A stretch of DNA of 64,000 nucleotides from Alteromonas sp. KUL49 (GTDB taxonomy: Bacteria > Pseudomonadota > Gammaproteobacteria > Enterobacterales > Alteromonadaceae): the NCBI RefSeq assembly GCF_006538345.1, contig NZ_BJKL01000006.1:253095-317094 (forward strand), in the 5' to 3' direction. The notes under the pieces were generated by a model. That model searched no databases and was not told the DNA's origin. It was given only the letters and a program-made list of their open reading frames with translations. Of this stretch, positions 35,382-44,752 are shown piece by piece (positions within the stretch are counted from its first letter, which is position 1; each line of letters begins with the position of its first letter). A program made the translations under genes and the position numbers.

Positions 35382-36155
35382 AGCGTTTGCTTGGTGTAGC
35401 AACTCTATGCCACGAATCACAGAAAGCAGTGGCAACGACATAAAATAGTGATCGGCATAGTTTTCGTAGTGCCATGTAATGTTTTCGGGTGCACTATTTT
35501 CTAGTACTTTCAAGAACGCTGCATAATCGGCTTGTTGATGGGTTTCTTTTACTGATTCGCCATGGGTAAACAACAAGAACGGTGCATGCTCACTCTGGCT
35601 TTGTAGCTTTTCAGCCGAGCTAGACAGTATTTGTACATAGTCGTCTTTAAGCTCAGGGCTAATGGCAATATGGGCGTCGAACAAACCAGGCTTGTTAATC
35701 AAAGCCGATAACACAACACTGCCATTGACTCTAAACCCACTCATAATGCGATAGTCAGTGGTGCGGTAGTGTTCGTCGATATAAGGAATCAGCGTAGTTT
35801 CGAAAAAGTCGAGCAGTGGTGTAGTGTTTCCTTTTGGATCAAACAACATACCTACCCTATTGCCCGCTTGTGGCGTTACGATGATAGTTTGAGGCCATGG
35901 CCATTCACCATTATGACTCAGCCAGTCATGCATACCTTGTAAATAGGTATGCGCGTAGTAGTGAAAGTCGAGCATAAGTGGGTAACGCTTATCGGTGTTT
36001 TTTGCATAATTAGTAGGTAGCGCAACGTTAAACACAATGGGTGAATCAATATCTGGGTGCGTAAAAGTGACTTGTTCTATGGTGCCCTGTGCTGCCGTGT
36101 TTGCACTGAACATGGCCATTGCCAGCAGTAGCAATATTCCTTTTAATGTATTCAT
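35364..36155 (-). CDS. Exported esterase-like alpha/beta hydrolase, nucleophile apparently lost
   Basis: A 263-residue protein. The ATG at 36155 has AAGGAAAC just upstream and gives a signal peptide MNTLKGILLLLAMAMFSANT. The fold looks like the esterase-D/Fes family: RYPLMLDFHYYAHTYLQGM, QTIIVTPQAG, DYRIMSGFRVNGSVVLSALI. In active members the last has G-x-S-x-G-G; here it reads GFRVNG, so the Ser is Arg and the enzyme may not be catalytic. It follows the LytTR gene by 25 bases and is probably its operon partner. Confidence 0.7.
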   Translation of the reverse strand: MNTLKGILLLLAMAMFSANTAAQGTIEQVTFTHPDIDSPIVFNVALPTNYAKNTDKRYPLMLDFHYYAHTYLQGMHDWLSHNGEWPWPQTIIVTPQAGNRVGMLFDPKGNTTPLLDFFETTLIPYIDEHYRTTDYRIMSGFRVNGSVVLSALINKPGLFDAHIAISPELKDDYVQILSSSAEKLQSQSEHAPFLLFTHGESVKETHQQADYAAFLKVLENSAPENITWHYENYADHYFMSLPLLSVIRGIELLHQANASDELE

Positions 36156-36180
36156 TTTGTTTCCTTTTTTATTGTTATCA

Positions 36181-37716
36181 CTATTCAAATGTGGAACGTA
36201 TTGAGCTTTTCACCGACGGCAACAAACGTCGGCTCACCGGAACTTGCTGGTTATTTTGCAGATTAAGCACACTGCCCGCTTTATCGTCGCTTTTATCAGT
36301 TGCTAACGATGCTACCTGTTTAAGATTAACCAGATAGGAGCGATGCACCCGCAAGAAAGTGGCTGGCAATATTCCCTCCAACTGTTTTAACGAGCCTGAA
36401 TAGAGTTTCTCGGAATTATCAACCAGATAGATTTCAACGTAGTCACCAGATGCTTTGCAATAGGCTATTTGATGAGCCTGCAGATATTCGAGCTTTCCAC
36501 CCAACGACACTTCTAATGTCATTGGCTTGTCTATTTGTTGCGACTGAGCCAATTGATACTCAAGCTTGGCGATAGTGACTTTGTCATCTTGTAGTTGCAA
36601 ATAAGACTGGTGCTGCTCTTTAGCGTGTTGAACAAACAAATAGCACAGCACACAAGCAATGAGCGCAAAGTAAGTAATTTCGTGAAAATTAGCCGATGAG
36701 AAGCTGATGAGTAAAGCAACGGCCACTTGAACCAGCAGCCATTTAAGTAAATGCCGACTGCGAGAACGAAACCAAGCCATAAACACCTGTACTACGCTAA
36801 ACAGTAGCGGAATGAAAATGCCCAGTGTGGTTTTAATATCAAAGCCCTGAGCAAAGAACACACACAAAATAGTGCAAAAGGCCCCTGTGTATATCCAGTG
36901 TACTGCGTGCTTACCTGACACTTTAAAAGCACTGAACGTCAGTAGCATTAACCCAAAAAGACAAGAAAATGCAGTGACGGCGAGTAATCTAACGTCGTGC
37001 CACGGATAAGTATACGACACAAGCCCTCGACTCATTTCGGTAAACAAATGAGCACCTGCGAGTAGACACATGACGCCAGAAATAATGTGTAGAGATTGAT
37101 CGGTGCGTAGAAGGGCAAGTACAGCAAAGTAGATCCCACCAACCAGAAACGCTCCCACCAAGATCAGGCCAAGCTGGGCGTACTGCTGAATGTAGTCACT
37201 GGGGTCGGTGTATTCGCCAATGCCAATAAAATGGATGGGGAAGCCTAATTGCAGCACACTTTGTTGTGCTGAAAGTTCGAGGACCAGAGTGTTGTTCTCG
37301 GGTTTGAGTTGAGAGGGGTTCAATGGAAACACCACGTCCATTTCGCCAGCTATCTCGGTGTCTTTTGAGCCTGGCGTACCGTTGACTCCCACCAGCTCTC
37401 CATTGAGAAAAGCCCGACTTGATGCCTTAGCAAATAAAAACAACCCCAAAGGTTGACGCATTTCATCCAAACGTTGCGGGGCATCAAAGCTGATTGACAC
37501 CCAAAGGTGGCGACCCTGGGGGTCTACGTCGATAAGATTTGCAATCCGACATTCGGGCTCGGTGAATGTCGGGACTTTAGGTACAGAGGTTGTAAATTCA
37601 CACAGCTGAACCGGTGACGATGCTGAAATGCGTGCAAGTACTCCAGCAGCACTCTGAACACTCACTAACATCAATGCCATTATCAGCCATCGGGTGAAAC
37701 CTAACCTCATACCCAC
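36181..37716 (-). CDS. LytTR-family regulator with 7-helix sensor domain (7TMR-DISM-like)
   Basis: A 511-residue protein. Signal peptide at residues about 8-25, periplasmic beta domain to about 170, then seven helices (about 180-375), a coiled coil (KVTIAKLEYQLAQSQQID) and a C-terminal LytTR DNA-binding domain: EYLQAHQIAYCKASGDYVEI, TFLRVHRSYLVNLKQVASLA, QQVPVSRRLLPSVK. This is a one-component membrane regulator acting directly on DNA. Start is GTG at 37716, with AAGGAAT upstream; ATG at 37710 is another choice. Tandem LytTR-like repeats lie just upstream (37725-37762) and suggest autoregulation and control of the divergent hydrolase gene. Confidence 0.87.
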   Translation of the reverse strand: MGMRLGFTRWLIMALMLVSVQSAAGVLARISASSPVQLCEFTTSVPKVPTFTEPECRIANLIDVDPQGRHLWVSISFDAPQRLDEMRQPLGLFLFAKASSRAFLNGELVGVNGTPGSKDTEIAGEMDVVFPLNPSQLKPENNTLVLELSAQQSVLQLGFPIHFIGIGEYTDPSDYIQQYAQLGLILVGAFLVGGIYFAVLALLRTDQSLHIISGVMCLLAGAHLFTEMSRGLVSYTYPWHDVRLLAVTAFSCLFGLMLLTFSAFKVSGKHAVHWIYTGAFCTILCVFFAQGFDIKTTLGIFIPLLFSVVQVFMAWFRSRSRHLLKWLLVQVAVALLISFSSANFHEITYFALIACVLCYLFVQHAKEQHQSYLQLQDDKVTIAKLEYQLAQSQQIDKPMTLEVSLGGKLEYLQAHQIAYCKASGDYVEIYLVDNSEKLYSGSLKQLEGILPATFLRVHRSYLVNLKQVASLATDKSDDKAGSVLNLQNNQQVPVSRRLLPSVKSSIRSTFE

Positions 37717-37724
37717 CGAATTCC

Positions 37725-37762
37725 TTTACTACCGTTTATCGAATTTTTACTACCGCTTAACG
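37725..37762. promoter_or_regulatory. Tandem direct repeats, candidate LytTR binding sites
   Basis: TTTACTACCGTTTATCG (37725-37741) and TTTACTACCGCTTAACG (37746-37762) are 17-base repeats differing at two positions, exactly 21 bases apart (two helical turns). ACCGTTTAT matches the LytTR consensus [TA][AC][CA]GTTN[AG][TG]. They lie just upstream of the LytTR gene and about 126 bases before the divergent hydrolase gene. Confidence 0.65.
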
Positions 37763-37887
37763 GAATCACCAATAAAATCAGTCCGTTGAAAGAGTTTACC
37801 TTCACACTCGCTGAAGGCTTGCGCTTAATAGATGCATGCAAACAAAGCAGCACGGCTTATATAAAACTAGCATGTAGGAGCCATCAT

Positions 37888-39351
37888 ATGCGAATTACAT
37901 CCATTCTTATAGCAGCATTCGTCCATTGCATTGCGCCAGTTACCGCGGCACAAGACATGTACCCCAATGAAAAAGCGATTGTATTTGAGGCCAATAGCGG
38001 CGACACCACAGATGCCGTAGAAGGCTACTTTATGGTGCCTGAAAATCGCAATAACCCTGATAGCCGAGATATTCGCGTTAACTATGTGCGTTTTCCTGCC
38101 TTAACCGACGCTGCAGCGAAGAATGCGCCGATAGTTTACTTAGCAGGAGGTCCGGGTGGTTCGGGAATAGGTACCGCTAAATGGCGTCGTTTTCCCTTGT
38201 TCGAGGCGATGAGAAAACACGGCGACGTAATAGCGTTAGACCAGCGGGGCACGGGAGCATCAGAGCAAGCAAAAGAATGCGTATCGAGTATCGTACTGCC
38301 CCTAAACCAAGTTTCGACTACGGAACAAATCTCCTCAGCCTATACCCGTGCAGCGACAGAGTGCTTTGAACAATGGAAATTTCAAGGCATAGATGTCTAT
38401 GGCTATACCACAGTACAAAATGCATTAGATATTGATGACCTACGTGAGCACTTAGGTGCTGAAAAAGTGTCCTTATGGGGTATTTCGTACGGTAGCCATT
38501 TAGCGCTCGCAGCAATGAAGCTTTTGCCAGAACACATTGACCGAGTTGTTTTAGCTAGCGTTGAAGGTCTAAACCAAACCGTAAAACTTCCCCAACGTAC
38601 CGATGAGTATTTTACTGCCGTACAAGGGGTGATTAACCAACAACCATTGAAAACCATGGTACCCGACTTACCTGCACTAATGCACAGCGTTCACGATACG
38701 CTAGAAAAACAACCTCTACCGTTAGAGATACCTAACCGAGACGGCTCAACCACAACTATGCTGTTCCAAAAAGGCCATATGCAAGCCCTCGCGAGTATGA
38801 TGATTGCTGACCCAGGCCAATACCTTGCCATGCTGATACACACCTACTTGAGCTTAAGTGCTAACGATACTGGCTTACTGATGTCGATACTTCAACGAGG
38901 TATGTTTAACGAAGCACCACTGTCGTTCCGACTAATGCCTCTAGGAATGGACGCCGCTTCTGGTATTACGTCAGAACGTTTGGCCCTTGTTGAACAACAA
39001 GCTAAGTCGAGTTTGCTTGGGTTAATGCTCAACTTCCCTATGCCCATGCTTAACCGCTTTGATACAACGCTGGATTTAGGTGATGACTTTAGACGGGATC
39101 CACAATCCGCTATTCCCACACTGGTGTTTTCGGGCAGTCTCGACGGACGTACTTACCCAAGCGAACAAGCACAAGCAGTGGCAGGGCTTAGCAACCTTAC
39201 TCATATTGAAGTGCAGTATGCGGGTCACAATTTGTTTATGGCGTCACCTGAAGTGCAGAATAGAATGCATACCTTCTTTGCTGGTAAGGAAGTCAGTCAT
39301 ACCCCCATTGCACTACCCTTGCCTAATCTGAGTCTTTCTAGACCGGAGTAA
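37888..39351 (+). CDS. Exported alpha/beta hydrolase, proline iminopeptidase/TAP-like
   Basis: A 487-residue secreted hydrolase. The ATG at 37888 has TAGGAG seven bases upstream and gives signal peptide MRITSILIAAFVHCIAPVTA. It has VYLAGGPGGSGIG (oxyanion loop), the nucleophile elbow LWGISYGSHLALA (GxSxG), an Asp near FSGSLDGRTYPSEQ and His in VQYAGHNLFM. The fold is like tripeptidyl aminopeptidases. It is divergent from the LytTR gene and likely controlled by it. An unknown peptide or ester is the substrate. Confidence 0.88.
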   Translation: MRITSILIAAFVHCIAPVTAAQDMYPNEKAIVFEANSGDTTDAVEGYFMVPENRNNPDSRDIRVNYVRFPALTDAAAKNAPIVYLAGGPGGSGIGTAKWRRFPLFEAMRKHGDVIALDQRGTGASEQAKECVSSIVLPLNQVSTTEQISSAYTRAATECFEQWKFQGIDVYGYTTVQNALDIDDLREHLGAEKVSLWGISYGSHLALAAMKLLPEHIDRVVLASVEGLNQTVKLPQRTDEYFTAVQGVINQQPLKTMVPDLPALMHSVHDTLEKQPLPLEIPNRDGSTTTMLFQKGHMQALASMMIADPGQYLAMLIHTYLSLSANDTGLLMSILQRGMFNEAPLSFRLMPLGMDAASGITSERLALVEQQAKSSLLGLMLNFPMPMLNRFDTTLDLGDDFRRDPQSAIPTLVFSGSLDGRTYPSEQAQAVAGLSNLTHIEVQYAGHNLFMASPEVQNRMHTFFAGKEVSHTPIALPLPNLSLSRPE

Positions 39352-39419
39352 TTCCCTATTGTACAAACCGCAAAGACTTGATAGAACTAAAAATAATCAC
39401 TATTCCCTAGAGATTTACT

Positions 39420-40307
39420 ATGAAGTTTTTGCGTTGTTTTACAGGGGCAATACTCAGCCTATTTGCTTTGACGGTAGTTGCACAAAGCGAGATGAAATCA
39501 GTTGAAGTAGCACCTTCAGCCTTGGCTCCTCGCCCAATAATGATTCAGGGGCCAATGCCTATTGAAGCGGAGTACTTTGCTTCATTACTCACAGATGTTT
39601 CTACGTTCACTTCAGGCAACGCCACTTTTTACAGTGGAATGTTGAACCACTACCCAGTTGTTGTGGTGAAAACGGGGAAAGGACTCGAAAACACCGCAGC
39701 AGCGACCGCTGTTGGTATAAGCCTGTTCAATCCAAGACTTATTATTAACCAAGGGACGTCTGGCGGGCACGATCCCTCGCTTAACGTAGGCGATATTGTG
39801 CTGGGCGAGCGCAGCGTCAACGCAGCCAACTTTAAAACCCCCAAACGATTAGCAGGCGAAGGCTCCGACCCAATGGCATGGATACCTATGGACCTAATGG
39901 CATCAGAGGGCAGCGCGGGTGAAGGTAGCAGTGCCGCCGATGCTGAGAAAATACGCTACTATCGTGGCGACCAAACACTCATTAACCTAGCGCTATCCAT
40001 TAAGGCTAAGCACACACGAGGAAAAGTTGTGACTGGCACCATAGGAAGCGGTAACTTTTGGAATAACGAGGTGGATAGAATTGCATGGCTACACAATTAC
40101 TTGGGTACCAGCGTTGAGGAGATGGAAAGCGCTGCAGCAGCACAAATAGCGCACGCTTATCACGTACCTTTCATTGGGGTAAGAATATTATCGAACAATA
40201 TTACTAATCACGGCGAATATGACCCATCAACCGCTAAGGACTGCCAGCAATTTGTTCGTCATTTGGTCACAGCGTATATCGAAACATTGCAAAAAACGCC
40301 GCGCTAA
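39420..40307 (+). CDS. Exported MTA/SAH nucleosidase-like phosphorylase-fold protein
   Basis: A 295-residue protein with signal peptide (residues 1-21, ending VVAQ). The PNP_UDP_1 core shows INQGTSGGHDPSLNVGDIVL (about 116-135) and VEEMESAAAAQIAHAYHVPF, with Glu-Met-Glu as in MTA/SAH nucleosidases. The normal enzyme is cytosolic, so this exported form may take nucleosides in the periplasm. It lies 68 bases after the hydrolase gene. A strong hairpin at 40295-40321 overlaps its end. Confidence 0.85.
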   Translation: MKFLRCFTGAILSLFALTVVAQSEMKSVEVAPSALAPRPIMIQGPMPIEAEYFASLLTDVSTFTSGNATFYSGMLNHYPVVVVKTGKGLENTAAATAVGISLFNPRLIINQGTSGGHDPSLNVGDIVLGERSVNAANFKTPKRLAGEGSDPMAWIPMDLMASEGSAGEGSSAADAEKIRYYRGDQTLINLALSIKAKHTRGKVVTGTIGSGNFWNNEVDRIAWLHNYLGTSVEEMESAAAAQIAHAYHVPFIGVRILSNNITNHGEYDPSTAKDCQQFVRHLVTAYIETLQKTPR

Positions 40308-40321
40308 TCACCGGCGGCGTT
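40295..40321. terminator. Terminator hairpin overlapping nucleosidase stop
   Basis: AACGCCGC (40295-40302) pairs with GCGGCGTT (40314-40321), an 8-bp perfect stem with 11-base loop, preceded by AAAA and followed by CTTACTT. It lies between two convergent genes, so likely acts for both. Confidence 0.72.
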
Positions 40322-40335
40322 CTTACTTATCGTTA

Positions 40336-41820
40336 CTATTTGCTGACGTCGAACGCTAGAAGCTCTTTATTCAAGCGGCTAATTTGCTCGTCGAGCTCAT
40401 GCAACTTAGTTTGGTTGTCGGTGATATTGTTCACTTGAAGAATTGAAGAGTCCTGTAGCGTTTTAGCTGATTCAGCAATGGCATTAGACATTGCCGAATG
40501 CTCTTCAGTCGATGCCGCCACCGTGGTAATACTCTGATTGAGTTGGTTAATCAGACTGTTAATTTCATTCATTTTTTCACTCGCTTCATTGGAGCTAGTA
40601 ACGGTTTCTAGTACCCGCGAAGAACACTCTTGCATCACGTCAACAGACTTGCGTGCGCCTTCCGATAAGCGTTCGGTAATCTGATTAATTTGTTCAGCGT
40701 TCTCGCCAGTTTTGTTGGCTAGTGTTCTTACTTCATCGGCAACAACCGCAAACCCACGACCATGCTCACCTGCACGGGCAGACTCGATAGCGGCATTCAG
40801 TGCTAGCAAGTTAGTTTGGTCAGAAATGCTCTTAATTGAATCCATTGCCACGGCGATAGTTGACACCATGTCTGCTAATTCAGAGATAGACGTCGTTGCA
40901 TTATCCATATCTGACTTCAGTGCTCCCGCCTGACTGGCGTTGTTGTCGATAAGATCTTTAGCATTGCCTGTTTCTCGTTGCACATTGGTACTCAACGAGC
41001 TAATGCCTTCGACATTCTGCGCTACGTCTTGATTTGCTTCGCTAATTTGATCAAGGGCTAGAGATATTTTAGATACTTCATCCGCATTGCTATTCAAACT
41101 CTCTACGGTAGCCGCGGACGACGAAGAGATCTCAGACGATAAATCTTGCGCCATGGCACCACTGGTTTGTGTAGTACCAATCAAGCTTCTCAATGCACTC
41201 ATCAAACCATTGAATGCCTTAATAGTGCTTGATGAACCAGCCACAGATGATGGAATAGTAATAGTATTGTCTGCCATCATGTCATCTACCGCACTCGACA
41301 AGGTGACATTAGATACAGATTCCCGCTCCGCTTTTTGCGCGACGTATATCAATACAACACCTTCTGCCACAGCAAAAAACGCATGTACCAATAGCACAGA
41401 GAAAGTGAGATGAGTGTCTTCAAACAAATACACACCAGAACCACCGCTTTGCATCATATAGAAAGACAGGTGGTGCAAAGCAATAAACACAACGGCACTG
41501 ACAATAACTTTCCAGTCACGATAAATACTAAGGAAGGCGAGTAGCGTGAAAATTTCAAAATGCGCTTCGGTAAAGCCCATCACCAATTGAATATGCAAGG
41601 CCGTAAGTGCTTGTGTACCAATGGCCACAGCGTGACGAGTCAACGCCTCACCCGGCATGGATTGGATAAGGAGAATGGGTACAGCAGCGATAAGTGTGCT
41701 AAGCACTATACTCATCATCAGCGATCCCGTAGATGCACCAATGGCAACGGCCGCAACCCACTGCACACCGATTACGATACGGAAAATTTTGTTTGCTTCA
41801 ATTATCCACGGATACACCAT
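40336..41820 (-). CDS. Methyl-accepting chemotaxis protein with membrane sensor domain
   Basis: A 494-residue MCP. The first 190 residues have about six hydrophobic helices with short loops and no large periplasmic domain, so the signal is probably membrane or redox related. The cytoplasmic signalling domain has the hairpin [20 protein letters not shown] (tip) and typical heptad-coil sides. The ATG at 41820 has AGAGGGG upstream; an earlier frame adds ten residues. The C-terminus has no CheR-binding pentapeptide. About 266 bases upstream (41821-42086) contain no gene or clear motif. Confidence 0.9.
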   Translation of the reverse strand: MVYPWIIEANKIFRIVIGVQWVAAVAIGASTGSLMMSIVLSTLIAAVPILLIQSMPGEALTRHAVAIGTQALTALHIQLVMGFTEAHFEIFTLLAFLSIYRDWKVIVSAVVFIALHHLSFYMMQSGGSGVYLFEDTHLTFSVLLVHAFFAVAEGVVLIYVAQKAERESVSNVTLSSAVDDMMADNTITIPSSVAGSSSTIKAFNGLMSALRSLIGTTQTSGAMAQDLSSEISSSSAATVESLNSNADEVSKISLALDQISEANQDVAQNVEGISSLSTNVQRETGNAKDLIDNNASQAGALKSDMDNATTSISELADMVSTIAVAMDSIKSISDQTNLLALNAAIESARAGEHGRGFAVVADEVRTLANKTGENAEQINQITERLSEGARKSVDVMQECSSRVLETVTSSNEASEKMNEINSLINQLNQSITTVAASTEEHSAMSNAIAESAKTLQDSSILQVNNITDNQTKLHELDEQISRLNKELLAFDVSK

Positions 41821-42086
41821 GTAAGCCCCTCTAACGACAAATATAACCATTCACGCAGCAACACTTCATTATTTTAATAGTTGACCCTAATACCAATAAG
41901 ATCAATGTTTGCTACTAAAGAACAAAAACCATGAAAGGTCACTGTGAGTATTGCCTCGTTATCTGCAACCTGACACTAGTCTTTAGTCGATTTAGAGAGA
42001 TTTTGCCCGTTTTTCGCAAATTTCATTCTTTAGTATAAGTGGCAGAAGGGTTTACCCACTCGATAAGCACTGATCGATGGCTTGTC

Positions 42087-43189
<1,103 letters not shown>

Positions 43190-43193
<4 letters not shown>

Positions 43194-44572
43194 GCAACAA
43201 ACTCATCCCATGGGCCAGTAATAGCAAGGGTCACTGTAGGCGAGTATAGGTTCACAAAAAGTGTTTTTCCGTCTGGAGAAAAACATGCACCCGCTGGTTC
43301 GGTTTGCAATCTCACCTTACCTAAGTCGTAAGTCTTACCCTCTGGCGTTACGCCTTTAAGATGATTATCAACCAAGTCGGAATATTGATCTTCGCACACT
43401 ATCAAGTGACCGTTTTGACCAATGGTAAGGTTGTCGCCAAAATTAAATGTGGCTTTGTCTGGACTCTCGAGGAATAACGACAACTCACCGGGTTGCTCCT
43501 GTTCACCGGATTTACCTTCCATAGGTGATGGCACGTAACGCATTATTTGACCTAGCTTTTTGTTACCACCACTGGTACAGCAAAAATACATCTCATCGCC
43601 ATCAAACTGGATACCTTCGCCCCGTGCAAATAGTGCTGCACCGTCGCTATATCCACGTGCTCGTAAATCGTCCTCTGGGCTGGTGACATTATCTAAGTCT
43701 ATCCAGTAACACCCGTAGGCTTTATCCGATTCCATAGTCACTGACGACCAGTTTCTTGTGTCAAACTTAGGGGCGTCAAGTACAGCAAGCGCTTGTAACT
43801 TGCCGCCTTTATCTAGCTGACCTTGAACATTGGGGATAAAGCGATAAAACAAGCTATCGCCTCTATCTTCGGTAAGGTAAACAATGCCAGTTCGTGGGTC
43901 TACACAAGCAGCTTCATGGTTAAAGCGTCCCATGGCTTTTAAAGGCACAGGCGCCACTAAGCCGCTAGCACTTGCTGGAACTTCAAAAACGTAACCGTGG
44001 TCTTCTCCAATAATGCTAGACGCTTTATCGACTGACTCTTCACAGGTTAACCAGCTGTTCCATGGCGTTGTGCCACCAGCGCAGTTACGAACGGTTCCCA
44101 GAAGACTCATAAATTGGTTGTCAACTTGTTGAGTTTTGACGTTGTATACAATACTGCTAGTACCACCGGCTAATGGCCTACCTGAAGCATGGCTGTCGTA
44201 AGCTGATGACGAGAGATTTTCAGGCGGTAATTGCTTGTGTTCATTGCCCTTAGGTAATGAGATCTCATGATTTCGAACCAATACAACTCGTTCTTCATCC
44301 AACGGAACACATCCCATACCATCGGCGCGATCAGGAACCGGTAAACCGTCAGACATAACATCGCCCAGCTTTGATAACACGCGGTAGTGAAAGCCTTCAG
44401 GCAAATCTAATAGGCCATTTGGATCACTCACAAGCGGTCCGTAGGCTTTATCGAAGGGTAACGCACCCTTGCCATTACCTTCCAACAGCAATGCTGAAGC
44501 TTTTAGGTGAGTGAATAACCCACCAAAAGCGATACCGACTAACCCTTTATTGAATTGACGACGGTTTATCAT
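43190..44572 (-). CDS. PhoX-like (DUF839) phosphatase with Tat signal
   Basis: A 460-residue protein. The Tat signal is MINRRQFNKGLVGIAFGG (RRxF). It has DUF839/PhoX features: VRNHEISLPKGN, GGTTPWNSWLTCEE (conserved in PhoX), GRFNHEAACVDPRTGIVYLT, EGIQFDGDEMYFCCTSGG and ACFSPDGKTLFVNLY. Known PhoX is a calcium/iron alkaline phosphatase exported by Tat. It overlaps the CobW gene by four bases, so the two are translationally coupled, a pairing that is unusual. It lies 180 bases after the TonB receptor stop, on the same strand. Confidence 0.87.
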
Positions 44573-44752
44573 GATCCGTTCCTACCATTATTAATTCGTT
44601 TAAGTAACCAAACGCCGCACAAAAGAAAAGACGCGCCTCATACGAAACCTACCTTAGCATTCACCAGGGTAGAGCGCCCAGGGAAGGGTAACCGTCTGTT
44701 TCGTACAAAGTGCGTCTTATAGCGTTCTAGCTTTGGCTAGGATTGTCTGGGT

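Noticed and set aside
44573..44752. A third Zur box before the PhoX-CobW pair
   Set aside because: No TGTTATA-type half-site was found in this gap; the pair may be read from the receptor promoter.
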